A DNA stretch of 64,000 nt. It comes from Flavobacterium ginsenosidimutans. Lineage in GTDB: Bacteria > Bacteroidota > Bacteroidia > Flavobacteriales > Flavobacteriaceae. The DNA lies in contig NZ_QJRJ01000073.1 of NCBI RefSeq assembly GCF_003254625.1, positions 62,001 through 126,000 of the forward strand. The letters run 5' to 3'. Numbering within the stretch: position 1 is the stretch's first letter; each line of letters starts with the position of its first letter. Positions 46,591 through 56,083 of this stretch are shown piece by piece. The position numbers and the translations under genes were made by a program. The notes beneath the pieces are model-generated. The model ran no database searches and had not been told where the DNA came from. It saw only the letters and a program-made list of their open reading frames with translations.

Positions 46591-46803
46591 GACGCTAAGT
46601 TTTTTTAAGCAGAAAGAAGCGTATAGTTTGTCATCCTGACGAAGGAAGGATCACACAAGAAATTCCGCAAACAGAATCGCCAATCTTTGTCGAGTTACGT
46701 GTGTGATCCTTCCTTCGTCAGGATGACAAAAAATGAGAGAAAATCCTATTCAATCTTTAATCTGTAGAAAAAAACTTTGTGCCTTAGCGCCTTCGTGGCA
46801 TAT
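46572..46803. repeat. Outer inverted repeat with GGCGCTAAG arms, carrying nested LIR
   Basis: Left part ACAAAGGCGCTAAGACGC (46578-46595) pairs imperfectly with CTTAGCGCCTTCGTGGC on the right (46783-46799). Inside it sits the LIR copy at 46627-46730. The left arm covers the end of the LysR gene. Confidence 0.75.
46627..46730. repeat. Long inverted repeat, copy 2 (perfect 30-bp arms)
   Basis: Arms of 30 bp, starting TTTGTCATCCTGACGAAGG at 46627-46656, match exactly the reverse complement at 46701-46730. The 44-nt loop contains CGCCAATCTTTGTCGAG. Structure as in copies 1 and 3, but different arm sequence. Confidence 0.9.
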
Positions 46804-46904
46804 AAAAAAAATCGTTACAATTTAGTACAGTAATCCGTATCACAAAAAGAGAACTTTTAAATATCTTAGCAAATTAAAATTCTACAATAAAATTTCAATA
46901 TAAA

Positions 46905-48188
46905 ATGGCCGAGCAATCTTCAATTCAGTGTCCAAACTGCGGAACTCCTATCGATGTAAATGATGTCTTAAAACATCAGTTGGAAGACAGCATCCGTAAA
47001 GAATTCCAGCAAAAAGCAAATGTTCAAAACCGTGAATTAGAGCTTAAAAACGAACAATTGGATAAAGCCAAAGCCGAATTTGAAGCGAAGAAAAAACAGG
47101 AAAATGAACTTTTTGCCGAACGTTTGGAGCGCGAGAAAAAAACAGCCGAAAAAGAAATTTCAGAAAAACTAAAAGCAAAACTTGAAGAAGAAAACAAAGA
47201 TCGTTTGCTTTTAATGGAAAAAGAACTCTCTGAAAAATCGGAAAAAATCAGGGAATTAAATAAAATGGAAGGTGAAATCGCAAAATTACAGCGTGAAAAA
47301 CTGGAAATGAAAGAAGCGATTCAAGCCGAAGCCGAAAAGCAATTAAATGCACAATTGGCTTTGGAACGCGAAAAAATTAGAAAACAAGAAGACGATAAAA
47401 ACGAATTAAAATTCAAAGAACTTCAGAAACAGCTTGAAGAACAAAAAAAGCTGACTGAAGAAATGAAACGCAAGCAAGAACAAGGCTCAATGCAATTGCA
47501 AGGCGAAGTAATGGAATTGGCGATTGAAGAATGGCTTGCCAACAACTTCCCTCTTGATAGCATTGATGAAATAAAGAAAGGTGCAAACGGGGCAGATTGT
47601 CTTCAAGTTGTAAACACAAGAGAACATCAAAATTGCGGCTCTATTTATTACGAAAGTAAAAGAACAAAAGCTTTCCAACCTTCGTGGATTGAGAAATTCA
47701 AAAACGATATTAGAACTAAAAGAGCCAATATTGGTGTTTTGGTAACCGAAGTAATGCCTTCGGGAATGGACCGAATGGGAATGCGCGACGGAATCTGGAT
47801 TTGTACCTACGAAGAATTCAAAGGTTTAAGCGCTGTGTTGCGTCAATCTTTAATTCAGATCAATCAAGCGGTTCAGGCTCAGGAAAATAAAGGCGATAAA
47901 ATGTCAATGCTATATGATTTCCTTACAAGCAACGAATTCCGTTTGCAGATTGAAGGTATTGTAGAAGGTTTCACTCAAATGCAGAGTGACTTAGATTCTG
48001 AAAAAAGAGCCATGCAGAGAATTTGGAAACAGCGCGAAAAACAAATCGAAAAAGTAGTTCACAATACTTTAGGAATGTACGGTTCAATTCGCGGTATAGC
48101 TGGAAATGCTGTTCAAAGCGTAAGAGCTTTGGAGCTAGATTTTATTGAAGAAGAATCAGAAAATGAAGACCCAAAGGAATTAGAATAA
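46905..48188 (+). CDS. DUF2130 domain protein with coiled coil
   Basis: A 427-residue cytosolic protein. It begins with a half zinc-ribbon motif (IQCPNCGTPIDVNDVL, Cys-x2-Cys). Then comes a long, charged coiled coil (about 30-200) rich in Glu/Lys, and a DUF2130 domain (about 205-420) with NFPLDSIDEIKKGANGADC, YESKRTKAFQPSWIEKFK and MDRMGMRDGIWICTYEEF. DUF2130 is related to PD-(D/E)xK nuclease folds. Function is unknown. The gene ends before a shared inverted repeat and terminator. Confidence 0.9.
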   Translation: MAEQSSIQCPNCGTPIDVNDVLKHQLEDSIRKEFQQKANVQNRELELKNEQLDKAKAEFEAKKKQENELFAERLEREKKTAEKEISEKLKAKLEEENKDRLLLMEKELSEKSEKIRELNKMEGEIAKLQREKLEMKEAIQAEAEKQLNAQLALEREKIRKQEDDKNELKFKELQKQLEEQKKLTEEMKRKQEQGSMQLQGEVMELAIEEWLANNFPLDSIDEIKKGANGADCLQVVNTREHQNCGSIYYESKRTKAFQPSWIEKFKNDIRTKRANIGVLVTEVMPSGMDRMGMRDGIWICTYEEFKGLSAVLRQSLIQINQAVQAQENKGDKMSMLYDFLTSNEFRLQIEGIVEGFTQMQSDLDSEKRAMQRIWKQREKQIEKVVHNTLGMYGSIRGIAGNAVQSVRALELDFIEEESENEDPKELE

Positions 48189-48199
48189 ATCAGCGCAAT

Positions 48200-48306
48200 T
48201 TTGTCATTCCGAGGAACAAGGAATCTCCACAAGTAGCTCCGTACTGAAAGATATAAAATCTTTGTCGAGTTTCTTACGGAGATTCCTTGTTCCTCGGAAT
48301 GACAAA
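48200..48306. repeat. Long inverted repeat, copy 3 (perfect 29-bp arms)
   Basis: Arms starting TTTGTCATTCCGAGGAAC (48200-48228) match exactly the reverse complement at 48278-48306. The 49-nt loop contains AAATCTTTGTCGAGTTTC, like copy 2. Confidence 0.9.
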
Positions 48307-48318
48307 CAAAACATAAAA

Positions 48319-48350
48319 AAAGGCTTCGAAATCAATCGAAGCCTTTCATT
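48319..48350. terminator. Bidirectional terminator
   Basis: An 11-bp stem AAAGGCTTCGA / TCGAAGCCTTT lies between the convergent DUF2130 and META genes. A- and T-rich tails on both sides suit either direction. Confidence 0.8.
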
Positions 48351-48356
48351 TTTTAA

Positions 48357-48788
48357 TTAACCCTTTTTGAAAGACATTGTAAGTCCAAATTGGTTTGAAA
48401 GGAAAAGTTTATTATCCTTAATAGAATAACCTGATGTTGTTTTTAACAACTGCGTGAACTCACCTTCTTTTTTTGCATCACACTTTTTAGTTTCTGTTGT
48501 GAAATTTGAAAATTGAATTTTCCCCTCACCTTTTGAAACTAAATTGCCCTTTACAGCATTACATCCAGTCGAACCAGAAAATGCAGATGGCGTAATTACA
48601 ATTTTTGGAGAACTTGAAAAATCTTTATCAGTAATAACTTTTCCGTTTAAGTTTTCCAAAATCCAAGTTTGCTGTAATTTCTTTTCAACTAAGTCTTGAC
48701 TAGCAGAAGTTGTTGCTTTTGTTTCTTTAGTCGATTTACAACTGCAAACTAACACCATTGCAATTAATAACATTAAAATCCTTTTCAT
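48357..48788 (-). CDS. META domain lipoprotein
   Basis: A 143-residue lipoprotein (signal ending LVCSC, Cys at about 17) with a META/HslJ-like domain: LQQTWILENLNGKVI, SGSTGCNAVKGNLVS, and TKKCDAKKEGEFTQLLKTT. HslJ-type proteins are linked to novobiocin or heat response in E. coli. The exact role is unknown. It follows a second META gene on the same strand after about 105 bp. Confidence 0.85.
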   Translation of the reverse strand: MKRILMLLIAMVLVCSCKSTKETKATTSASQDLVEKKLQQTWILENLNGKVITDKDFSSSPKIVITPSAFSGSTGCNAVKGNLVSKGEGKIQFSNFTTETKKCDAKKEGEFTQLLKTTSGYSIKDNKLFLSNQFGLTMSFKKG

Positions 48789-48892
48789 GTAAAATAAATA
48801 TTATAAGTTTTATTTTACAAAAATATTTTAGCGCTAAAATAAAGAAGAGCCGTATAAGCTTTTTTTTAGATACAATACGACATTTTAAAACT

Positions 48893-49666
48893 CTAATCTA
48901 CCTTCTTAAAAACAGCCAGTTTAGCAGAAGGATTCGACAAAGTCAATTGATTATTTCCAATAGAATAAGCTGTTGTGCTTTGCAAAGCTTTTAAAAACTC
49001 GCTTTCTTTATTTCCTTGTGGGCAAGCCATTAAAGTTGAAACTACTTTGGTAAAACGTAAAAGATCCTTTTCAAAAAAGATTTGTCCTGTTATCGAATTA
49101 CAGCCTCCAAAACCTGAAAACCTATTTTCTGTTGAATTAATTTCGAGTCTCGGAAATTCCTTTTGAAAATCGGTTGCAAAAACTTTATAGCCATTTAATT
49201 CCTCCAAAACCCAAATATCGTGAAGTCGATAATCGGTAAGATATTTTCCACATCCGCTTAATTTCTTCGTTTCTAATTCTGAATTATTTCTGATTTCGAC
49301 TTTTACGCTATAAGGCGAAATAGCGCCAGACATAGAATCTTGACAATCTAACTGCTGAATTGTAATTGTTGCCGAAGTATTTTCATTACTTACTTGATAC
49401 ATTTTTACATTGGCATCCATTGCTCTAATTGCGTCAACAGCTGGAAAAGTGATTTTTTCCTTTCCAGGAATTAATGACGTAAAAACGATTTCCTCATTTC
49501 CCATTTTGATTCCCCAAAACGGCTCGTTTCCTGTTGCTTTAAAATAATATTTTAAATCTTCCTCTGTAGAACTCGTCGAAATATTTCCATCAGATCCTTT
49601 ACTTGCCGTTGTCTTACAGCCTATAATTAAAATTGATAACAATAATATTGAAAGTATTTTTTTCAT
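48893..49666 (-). CDS. META domain lipoprotein with N-terminal COG3650-like domain
   Basis: A lipoprotein of about 257 residues, starting at ATG 49666 (MKKILSILLLSILIIGC); an in-frame ATG 33 bp upstream would spoil the signal. The N-terminal part reads YYFKATGNEPFWGIKMGNEE, typical of COG3650-type exported proteins. The C-terminal part is a META domain (IWVLEELNGYKVF, FSGFGGCNSITGQIFFE, ACPQGNKESEFLKALQSTT). It is the upstream partner of the shorter META gene. Confidence 0.85.
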   Translation of the reverse strand: MKKILSILLLSILIIGCKTTASKGSDGNISTSSTEEDLKYYFKATGNEPFWGIKMGNEEIVFTSLIPGKEKITFPAVDAIRAMDANVKMYQVSNENTSATITIQQLDCQDSMSGAISPYSVKVEIRNNSELETKKLSGCGKYLTDYRLHDIWVLEELNGYKVFATDFQKEFPRLEINSTENRFSGFGGCNSITGQIFFEKDLLRFTKVVSTLMACPQGNKESEFLKALQSTTAYSIGNNQLTLSNPSAKLAVFKKVD

Positions 49667-49887
49667 GAGATCACAGTTTAAAAAGTGCTTCTTTTCCAAA
49701 ACACCTATAAAATTCTTATGAATTTACGACATTTTTTTGAAACGCTTATTTAGAATCCTTTCAAATTTAAAAAAACTAAGTAACGAAAAAATCATTCAAA
49801 ACCCGCACTACGTAAAAGATTACGACAAAATACGTAGTCATAAAAACATATCTAGTACTTAAAAAATAATTTATTTACGTATTTTTA

Positions 49888-49909
49888 TAAGTATAAATAC
49901 TTATATTTG
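49888..49909 (+). promoter_or_regulatory. nirB promoter with TAAGTA palindrome and -7 box
   Basis: TAAGTATAAATACTTA (49888-49903) is a perfect 6-4-6 inverted repeat overlapping by two bases the perfect -7 box TATATTTG (49902-49909). No -33 TTTG is present. Extra half-sites (TACGTA, GCGTA and TACTTA) occur at 49826, 49875 and 49916. The start codon at 49936 is 26 bp downstream. Confidence 0.8.
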
Positions 49910-49935
49910 CGTAGTAATACTTAATTAAAGAAATC

Positions 49936-52449
49936 ATGATTAGAGTAATAGTAGTTGGAAACGGCATGGTTGGTTATAAATTTTGCGAAAAGTTTGTTGC
50001 AAAATCAGGACAAGAAAAGTATCAAATCACAGTATTTGGAGAAGAACCAAGACGCGCCTACGATCGCGTTCATTTAAGTGAGTACTTTGGAGGAAAAACA
50101 GCTGATGACTTATCGCTTTCAACAAGCCAATGGTACGCTGAAAACAATATTATTCTAAACACATCTGAACTAATTACAGATATTAATCGTGATGTAAAAA
50201 CAATACATACGCATTTAGGCAAAACACATACGTACGACTACTTAGTTTTAGCAACAGGTTCTTCGGCTTTTGTTCCGCCAATTGAAGGTGTCGAAAAAGA
50301 AGGTGTTTTTGTATACAGAACTATCGAAGATCTTGACGCTATTATGGCCTACGCCAAAAAAATAAAACAAAAAGGCGCAACCGAAGCAGCTGTTTTAGGT
50401 GGCGGTTTATTAGGACTTGAAGCTGCAAAAGCAGTTCGTGATTTAGGATTGAATCCGCATGTAGTGGAATTTGCTCCGCGTTTGATGCCAAGACAATTAG
50501 ATCAAGGCGCAAGTGATATGCTTCAATCAAAAATCGAAGAATTAAACATTGGAATTCATCTTAACAAAGCAACGCAATATATTGACGGAAAGGAAAGTAT
50601 AACAGGAATGATGTTTGCAAACGACGAATTGTTAAAAGTAGACATGTTGGTTATATCTGCTGGAATTAAACCTCGCGACGAACTTGCAAGAGTTTCTGAA
50701 CTTGAAGTTGGCGTAAGAGGCGGAATTGTGGTAAACAATCAAATGCGAACATCAGACCCTTCTATTTTTGCGATTGGTGAAGTAGCCCTTTACAACCATA
50801 ACATTTACGGACTTGTTGCTCCAGGTTACGAAATGGCCGATGTAGCTGCTGAGCAAATCTTAAATGGTGATAAAACCATGAGAGAAACCATCGATATGTC
50901 AACACAATTGAAATTAATTGGTGTTGAAGTTGCGAGTTTTGGTGATCCTTTTGTTGAAAACAATGACGTTACAGCTATTATTTATGAAAATAAATTAAGC
51001 GGTGTTTATAAAAGAATCAACGTTACTAAAGATTCAAAAAAGCTTTTAGGTGGAATTTTAGTCGGAGATTCAAGCGATTACAATTCTCTTTTTCAGATTT
51101 ATATTAACGAAATGGCATTACCTAAAAATCCAGAAGATTTGATTTTAGGTTCTCGCGATGGTTCTGAAGGTTCTTCTTTGGGAAGTGCAATGGATTTGCC
51201 GGATACAGCTGTAATCTGTTCTTGCGAAAACGTAACGAAAGGTTCTATTTGCTGTAAAATTCTAGACGAATCTTGTGCTACACTTTCAGATGTTGTCAAA
51301 GCAACAAAAGCAACTTCTGGCTGTGGAGGCTGTAAACCAATGGTTTCTGATTTGGTAAAAGCGACTCAAAAATCTTTAGGAAAAGAAGTAAAAGAAGTTA
51401 TTTGCGAGCATTTTAGCTACACACGTCAGGAATTATTCGATTTGGTAAAAATCAACAAATACGAGAATTTCTACGACGTTTTAGACCATCACGGAAAAGG
51501 CGACGGATGCGAAGTCTGCAAACCAGTTGTCGCTTCTATCTTTTCTAGTATTTATAATGATACGGCAAATAAACACGTTACTACTCAAGATACAAACGAT
51601 AGATTTTTAGCCAATATTCAAAGAAACGGAACGTATTCTGTTGTTCCAAGAGTTGCAGGAGGCGAAATTACAGCCGAAAAACTAATCGTGATTGGAGAAG
51701 TAGCTAAACAATTTGATTTGTACACTAAAATTACGGGAGCGCAAAGAGTCGACTTATTTGGAGCGCATTTAAGTGATTTGCCAAAAATCTGGAAAATCTT
51801 AATTGATAATGGCTTTGAAAGCGGTCACGCCTACGGAAAATCGCTTCGAGCCGTAAAAAGCTGTGTTGGAAATGCGTGGTGCCGTTATGGAATGGACGAT
51901 AGCGCCGGATTTGCAATAGAATTAGAAAACAGATATAAAGGGATCCGTTCTCCGCATAAACTAAAAGGTGGTGTTTCAGCTTGCATCCGCGAATGCGCCG
52001 AAGCCCGCGGAAAAGATTTCGGATTAATCGCTGTTGAAGGCGGATGGAATCTTTACATCGCAGGAAATGGAGGCGCAAATCCAAAACACGCGGTTTTACT
52101 AGCCGAAAAAATCGATAAAGAAACGGTTATAAAATACATGGACAGATTCTTAATGTATTATATCCGCACTGCCGGTCCGCTAATTAGAACTTCAACTTGG
52201 TTAGAAAAATTAGACGGTGGCTTAGAATATTTGAAACAAGTAATTATCGAAGACAGCTTAGGAATCTGCGAAACACTTGAAGCCGAAATGCAAACGTTGG
52301 TAAATACTTTCGAATGCGAATGGAAACAAGTTCTAGAAAAACCAAGATTATTGAAACGTTTCAATCATTTTGTGAACTCAGACGAGAAAGATGACAACAT
52401 TGCTTTTGTGCCATTAAGAGATCAAAAAATGCCAAAAGCGTGGACTTAA
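49936..52449 (+). CDS. nirB: Nitrite reductase (NADH) large subunit
   Basis: An 837-residue assimilatory nitrite reductase that reduces nitrite to ammonium using NADH, FAD, siroheme and iron-sulfur centres. It begins with the FAD fold (VIVVGNGMVGYKFCEKF) and an NAD fold (AVLGGGLLGLEAAK). BFD-like [2Fe-2S] motifs follow (ICSCENVTKGSICCK, SGCGGCKPMV, then DGCEVCKPVV). The C-terminal siroheme/[4Fe-4S] ligands are in SCVGNAWCRYG and CIRECAEARGKDFG. It heads the nir group, with nirD after a 240-bp repeat-filled gap. Confidence 0.95.
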   Translation: MIRVIVVGNGMVGYKFCEKFVAKSGQEKYQITVFGEEPRRAYDRVHLSEYFGGKTADDLSLSTSQWYAENNIILNTSELITDINRDVKTIHTHLGKTHTYDYLVLATGSSAFVPPIEGVEKEGVFVYRTIEDLDAIMAYAKKIKQKGATEAAVLGGGLLGLEAAKAVRDLGLNPHVVEFAPRLMPRQLDQGASDMLQSKIEELNIGIHLNKATQYIDGKESITGMMFANDELLKVDMLVISAGIKPRDELARVSELEVGVRGGIVVNNQMRTSDPSIFAIGEVALYNHNIYGLVAPGYEMADVAAEQILNGDKTMRETIDMSTQLKLIGVEVASFGDPFVENNDVTAIIYENKLSGVYKRINVTKDSKKLLGGILVGDSSDYNSLFQIYINEMALPKNPEDLILGSRDGSEGSSLGSAMDLPDTAVICSCENVTKGSICCKILDESCATLSDVVKATKATSGCGGCKPMVSDLVKATQKSLGKEVKEVICEHFSYTRQELFDLVKINKYENFYDVLDHHGKGDGCEVCKPVVASIFSSIYNDTANKHVTTQDTNDRFLANIQRNGTYSVVPRVAGGEITAEKLIVIGEVAKQFDLYTKITGAQRVDLFGAHLSDLPKIWKILIDNGFESGHAYGKSLRAVKSCVGNAWCRYGMDDSAGFAIELENRYKGIRSPHKLKGGVSACIRECAEARGKDFGLIAVEGGWNLYIAGNGGANPKHAVLLAEKIDKETVIKYMDRFLMYYIRTAGPLIRTSTWLEKLDGGLEYLKQVIIEDSLGICETLEAEMQTLVNTFECEWKQVLEKPRLLKRFNHFVNSDEKDDNIAFVPLRDQKMPKAWT

Positions 52450-52560
52450 AAAAATATCTTGCCGCAAAGACTCAAAGTCACGAAGTCAAATTATAAAAAC
52501 TTAAAGAAAAAACTTAAAGAAAAAACTTTGCGCCTTTGCGACTTCGCGGCAGAACACCAA
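52450..52560. repeat. Inverted repeat with GCCGCAAAG arms between nirB and nirD
   Basis: TGCCGCAAAGACTCAAAGTC (from about 52459) pairs imperfectly with CGACTTCGCGGCA (52541-52553), with CTTTGCGCCTTTGCG inside. Two overlapping short frames here (52459-52644 and 52536-52760) are products of the repeat. Confidence 0.75.
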
Positions 52561-52689
52561 AAGCTCCAAAAAAAGAAAAAAAATCATTTAACGTTTGCTG
52601 TCCTTCTTACCCTCTTTTTTACTGCGCCATCAAATCTCTCTTGATTGTAAAAAGAGGGCTAAGAAACAGGAACCAAAAACTCAATCAAA

Positions 52690-53067
52690 ATGGAAGAAAT
52701 CTTAAATCAATACGAAACAGTTCACGCAAGCGACGCAACAATTTGGTTCAAAGCTGGTAAAGTAGAAGATTTTCCCACCAACCGAGGCGGTTGCATCAAA
52801 TACAAAAACAAACAAATTGCGATTTTTAATTTTACGCGTCGCAACGAATGGTATGCTTGCCAAAATGCTTGTCCCCACAAAATGGAAATGGTGCTTTCAA
52901 GAGGAATGACGGGATCTGCAGATGATATTCCTAAAATCGCTTGTCCAATGCATAAAAAAACCTTTTCACTTATTGATGGTTCTAATTTAAACGGCGAAGA
53001 ATATAGCATTGCAACTTACCCAGTTAAGATTGTTGAAGATGAAGTTTTTGTGGGATTTGTAGATTAG
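52690..53067 (+). CDS. nirD: Nitrite reductase (NADH) small subunit
   Basis: A 125-residue Rieske-type partner of NirB. The iron-sulfur ligands appear intact: Cys61-Pro-His63 in NACPHK and Cys85-x2-His88 in IACPMHKKTF; the E. coli protein lacks some of these. The C-terminal part SIATYPVKIVEDEVFVGFV is typical. The ATG at 52690 lies after a run of unrelated repeat sequence. It probably shares the nirB transcript. Confidence 0.93.
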   Translation: MEEILNQYETVHASDATIWFKAGKVEDFPTNRGGCIKYKNKQIAIFNFTRRNEWYACQNACPHKMEMVLSRGMTGSADDIPKIACPMHKKTFSLIDGSNLNGEEYSIATYPVKIVEDEVFVGFVD

Positions 53068-53214
53068 AAAAATTGTGAGATGTTAAAAGTAAGATGTTAA
53101 ATGAATTTTAGTACTGAAAGGTCTATTCTCATTTTTCGCTTTTTACTACTCACATTTCACATTTCACGTATTTACTAATTCCGTATCTTTGAAATTCTAT
53201 TATCAAACCAAAAA

Positions 53215-53799
53215 ATGACTACACCTTTTCAAAAAGCAAGCGAATGGATTGATGCTGAAAACGCTCAGGATCCTAACATCGAATTAGACCAAAACACCGA
53301 ATATCCAAAAGAATTATTGTATTCAAACAGGATGTACGAAAAACTGATGCAGTTTGAACCAAACGCTTCAGAAGAAGTTCAAATCGCTTCAAAAGCCCAA
53401 CATATCTGCCGTTGGAAAGTCGCTCGCGAATCGTATCCAATGGATCGTGTTGGTTATTTGAAATGGAGAGAAGAATTGAAAAAATTCCACGCAAAAACTA
53501 CCGCAGGTATATTAGAAAAAGCTGGATACGATCAAACTTTCATCGATCGCGTTTCATTTTTAATCGAGAAAAAACTACTTAAAAAAGACGCTGAAACTCA
53601 ATTACTAGAAGATGTAATTTGTTTGGTATTTTTAGATTATTACTTAGAACCTTTCGTTCACAAACATGATGAAGAAAAGCTGAAAAACATCATCAAGAAA
53701 ACTTGGGATAAAATGTCGGACAAAGGACATCAGGAAGCTTTAAAAATCAATTATTCTGAAGAAAACTTAAACCTAATAAAAGCTTCTTTAGGATTGTAA
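53215..53799 (+). CDS. DUF4202 domain protein
   Basis: A 194-residue cytosolic protein of the DUF4202 family: PFQKASEWIDAENAQDPN at the start, YSNRMYEKLMQFEPNASE, AQHICRWKVARESYPMDR, and VICLVFLDYYLEPFVHKHD. The conserved His/Asp positions suggest an HD-like metal site, though activity is unproven. The family is often next to nitrate/nitrite genes in Bacteroidota and other bacteria. Its stop is 7 bp before the histidine kinase. Confidence 0.85.
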   Translation: MTTPFQKASEWIDAENAQDPNIELDQNTEYPKELLYSNRMYEKLMQFEPNASEEVQIASKAQHICRWKVARESYPMDRVGYLKWREELKKFHAKTTAGILEKAGYDQTFIDRVSFLIEKKLLKKDAETQLLEDVICLVFLDYYLEPFVHKHDEEKLKNIIKKTWDKMSDKGHQEALKINYSEENLNLIKASLGL

Positions 53800-53806
53800 A
53801 AAAGAT

Positions 53807-55618
53807 ATGAAGAAAAGCAATCACGAAGCTGCAGAAAAAATTACTTTCAAAAATTTACGCCGTCTGTATTTTTTTGCGCTTCTTACTATTGCCTTAACTA
53901 TAATTGTTAGTCAGTTTTTAGTTCAATACAATCTGAATCAGCAATTAAGCGATTCTAAAATCATTAATTTCTCTGGAAAGCAAAGAATGCTGAGTCAGAA
54001 AATTGTCAAAGAAGTTCTGATTTTACATTATGTTTCTGATTCGGCTACAGCCAAAAAAACTTCGCATTTAAAAGAAGTTCTAGAACTTTGGAAGAAAAAT
54101 CAAAATGCACTTGAAAACGGAAGTGACAGCTTGGCTTTTCCAAAAGAAAAATCAGAAACACTTTCTAAATTATACCTTGAAATCAATCCGATTTTCAATA
54201 AAATTGCACAAACTACAGATTCTTTTTTGTTGAATTTACAGCAGAAAAAATCGGCTTCTGAGAATCAAAAACTGGTTCAGATTATTTTGGAAAATGAAGG
54301 GATTTTCCTTTCGAAAATGAATCAGATTGTAACCCAATACGATCTTGAAGCACACGAAAAAGTAACCGAACAACGCAAAATCGAATATTGGATTTTTGGT
54401 TTTACATTGCTCGTTCTGCTTTTAGAATTCTTCTTCATTTTCAAACCAACAAACAAAAAAATCGAAAGGTTAATTGCCCAGCTTTTATCTTCTGAAAAGA
54501 AAGCTTTAAAACTCGCATACGACACCGAAATTATCAGTGAAATCAAAGAAAATTCAGTAAAAGAATTGAAATCGCTTAATTATGCGATGGAAAACACTTT
54601 ATTGTACTGCCGAATTTCGCCAGATGGTTCGATCATTCATATTGGAGAAAAATTCGCCAAACTTTTAAATTACACCAAATTTTCATCAAACAAAAAATTC
54701 TCTGAAGTCTTGACTGAAGACGAAAAAGAAAAAGTAAATTTTGACCGTCTAATTTTTGAAAAACAGCGTAGCGGCTGGCAAGGCGAAATCAAAATTATAA
54801 ATAAAGACGAAAAAGAAATCTGGCTCGATTTGTCGATGGTTCCCGTAATGATCAAAAAAGACGAACTGGAACTTTTGATCGTTTGTTTCAACATCACCGA
54901 ACGCAAAAAAGCGCAACGCGAAGTTGAACGTTTGAACCTTGAAAATACAACTGAAAAAATCAATCAGCAAAAGATTATTTCGAGCAAAATTGTCGAAAAT
55001 CAGGAAAACGAACAAAACCGAATCGCAAAAGAAATTCATGACGGAATCGGACAAATGCTTACGGGTTTAAAATTCAGTTTAGAAAGCATCAATCTCGATG
55101 ACCGCGAAAAATCAGAACAAAAAATTGAGTATTTAAAGAAACTTTCTTTAGACATTATAAAAGGTGTCCGCACAGCCACTTTCAACTTAATGCCACCAGA
55201 ATTAAGCGATCACGGAATCGTTTCGTCACTTTCAAAACTCACTCAGGAACTTTCGAAATTAACTGGAAAAGAAATCCTGTTTTACAACAAAACCGATTTT
55301 GACCAACGTTTAGATTCGTTAATCGAAATCAACATTTATCGCCTTACGCAAGAAGCGATCAACAACGCCATTAAATATGCTGAATCGTCACATATTATTG
55401 TACAGCTTTCGCACAGCGAAACACTTCTAAGCATTATTGTTGACGATAACGGAAAAGGTTTCGACGTGAATTCAGTCGACAAAAAACGCAACAGCGAATC
55501 CGGGATGGGACTTTTATTCATGAAAGAAAGAATCCAATACATCAACGGACGCGTTTTCATGAACTCGATTCCAGGCGAAGGAACGAGGATTACGTTCAAC
55601 ATCCCGATTCTTAAGTAG
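53807..55618 (+). CDS. NarX-like sensor histidine kinase
   Basis: A 603-residue membrane kinase. TM1 (about 20-40) and TM2 (about 197-215) enclose a periplasmic PilJ/NarX-type helical sensor with SGKQRMLSQKI, reminiscent of the nitrate-binding P-box. A PAS domain (about 265-370) precedes the HisKA_3 dimerisation segment with the phospho-acceptor His near 410 in IAKEIHDGIGQMLTG. The HATPase has NNAIKYAESS, DDNGKGFD and GMGLLFMKER. It most likely senses nitrate or nitrite and phosphorylates the response regulator 690 bp downstream. Confidence 0.88.
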   Translation: MKKSNHEAAEKITFKNLRRLYFFALLTIALTIIVSQFLVQYNLNQQLSDSKIINFSGKQRMLSQKIVKEVLILHYVSDSATAKKTSHLKEVLELWKKNQNALENGSDSLAFPKEKSETLSKLYLEINPIFNKIAQTTDSFLLNLQQKKSASENQKLVQIILENEGIFLSKMNQIVTQYDLEAHEKVTEQRKIEYWIFGFTLLVLLLEFFFIFKPTNKKIERLIAQLLSSEKKALKLAYDTEIISEIKENSVKELKSLNYAMENTLLYCRISPDGSIIHIGEKFAKLLNYTKFSSNKKFSEVLTEDEKEKVNFDRLIFEKQRSGWQGEIKIINKDEKEIWLDLSMVPVMIKKDELELLIVCFNITERKKAQREVERLNLENTTEKINQQKIISSKIVENQENEQNRIAKEIHDGIGQMLTGLKFSLESINLDDREKSEQKIEYLKKLSLDIIKGVRTATFNLMPPELSDHGIVSSLSKLTQELSKLTGKEILFYNKTDFDQRLDSLIEINIYRLTQEAINNAIKYAESSHIIVQLSHSETLLSIIVDDNGKGFDVNSVDKKRNSESGMGLLFMKERIQYINGRVFMNSIPGEGTRITFNIPILK

Positions 55619-56083
55619 AAATTCCAAATATTTAAATTCCAAACTCTTTGCGCGCATTCACTTTGTCAAAGTTTAAAACTTTGACAAAGTTGACAACAAT
55701 ATTGTCAGGCTGAGCGAAGTCGAAGCCCCGCAAAGTAAATCGACAAAATTATTATCTAATTATCTCATTTTCAAATTATGTAATTTATTTGGGCGAGCCA
55801 GTATTAGAAAAAGTGGGCAAACAAACTTTGTCTATATTCGCCCACTTTTCCTAATACTGTCGGACTATCCGCGCTACTTCGGTAGCTTGCTCCTATCCCT
55901 CTCGCGGGCAAACGGTTTTCAAAAGAAATTTTAATTTCATTTAGGATTTAAAGTAAAACAAATCAATTGCCTCCAGCTTTAGCTGGAGGTAAAGAAACAA
56001 GTAACAAAAAGGCTTTAGCCAAACTTACACATTTGGCTAAAGCCCCTAATTTTATCTACAAAAACCTCCAGCTTAACACAATC

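Noticed and set aside
52459..52760. Two overlapping short frames between nirB and nirD
   Set aside because: They run through the GCCGCAAAG repeat and into the nirD start; their composition is repeat-like.
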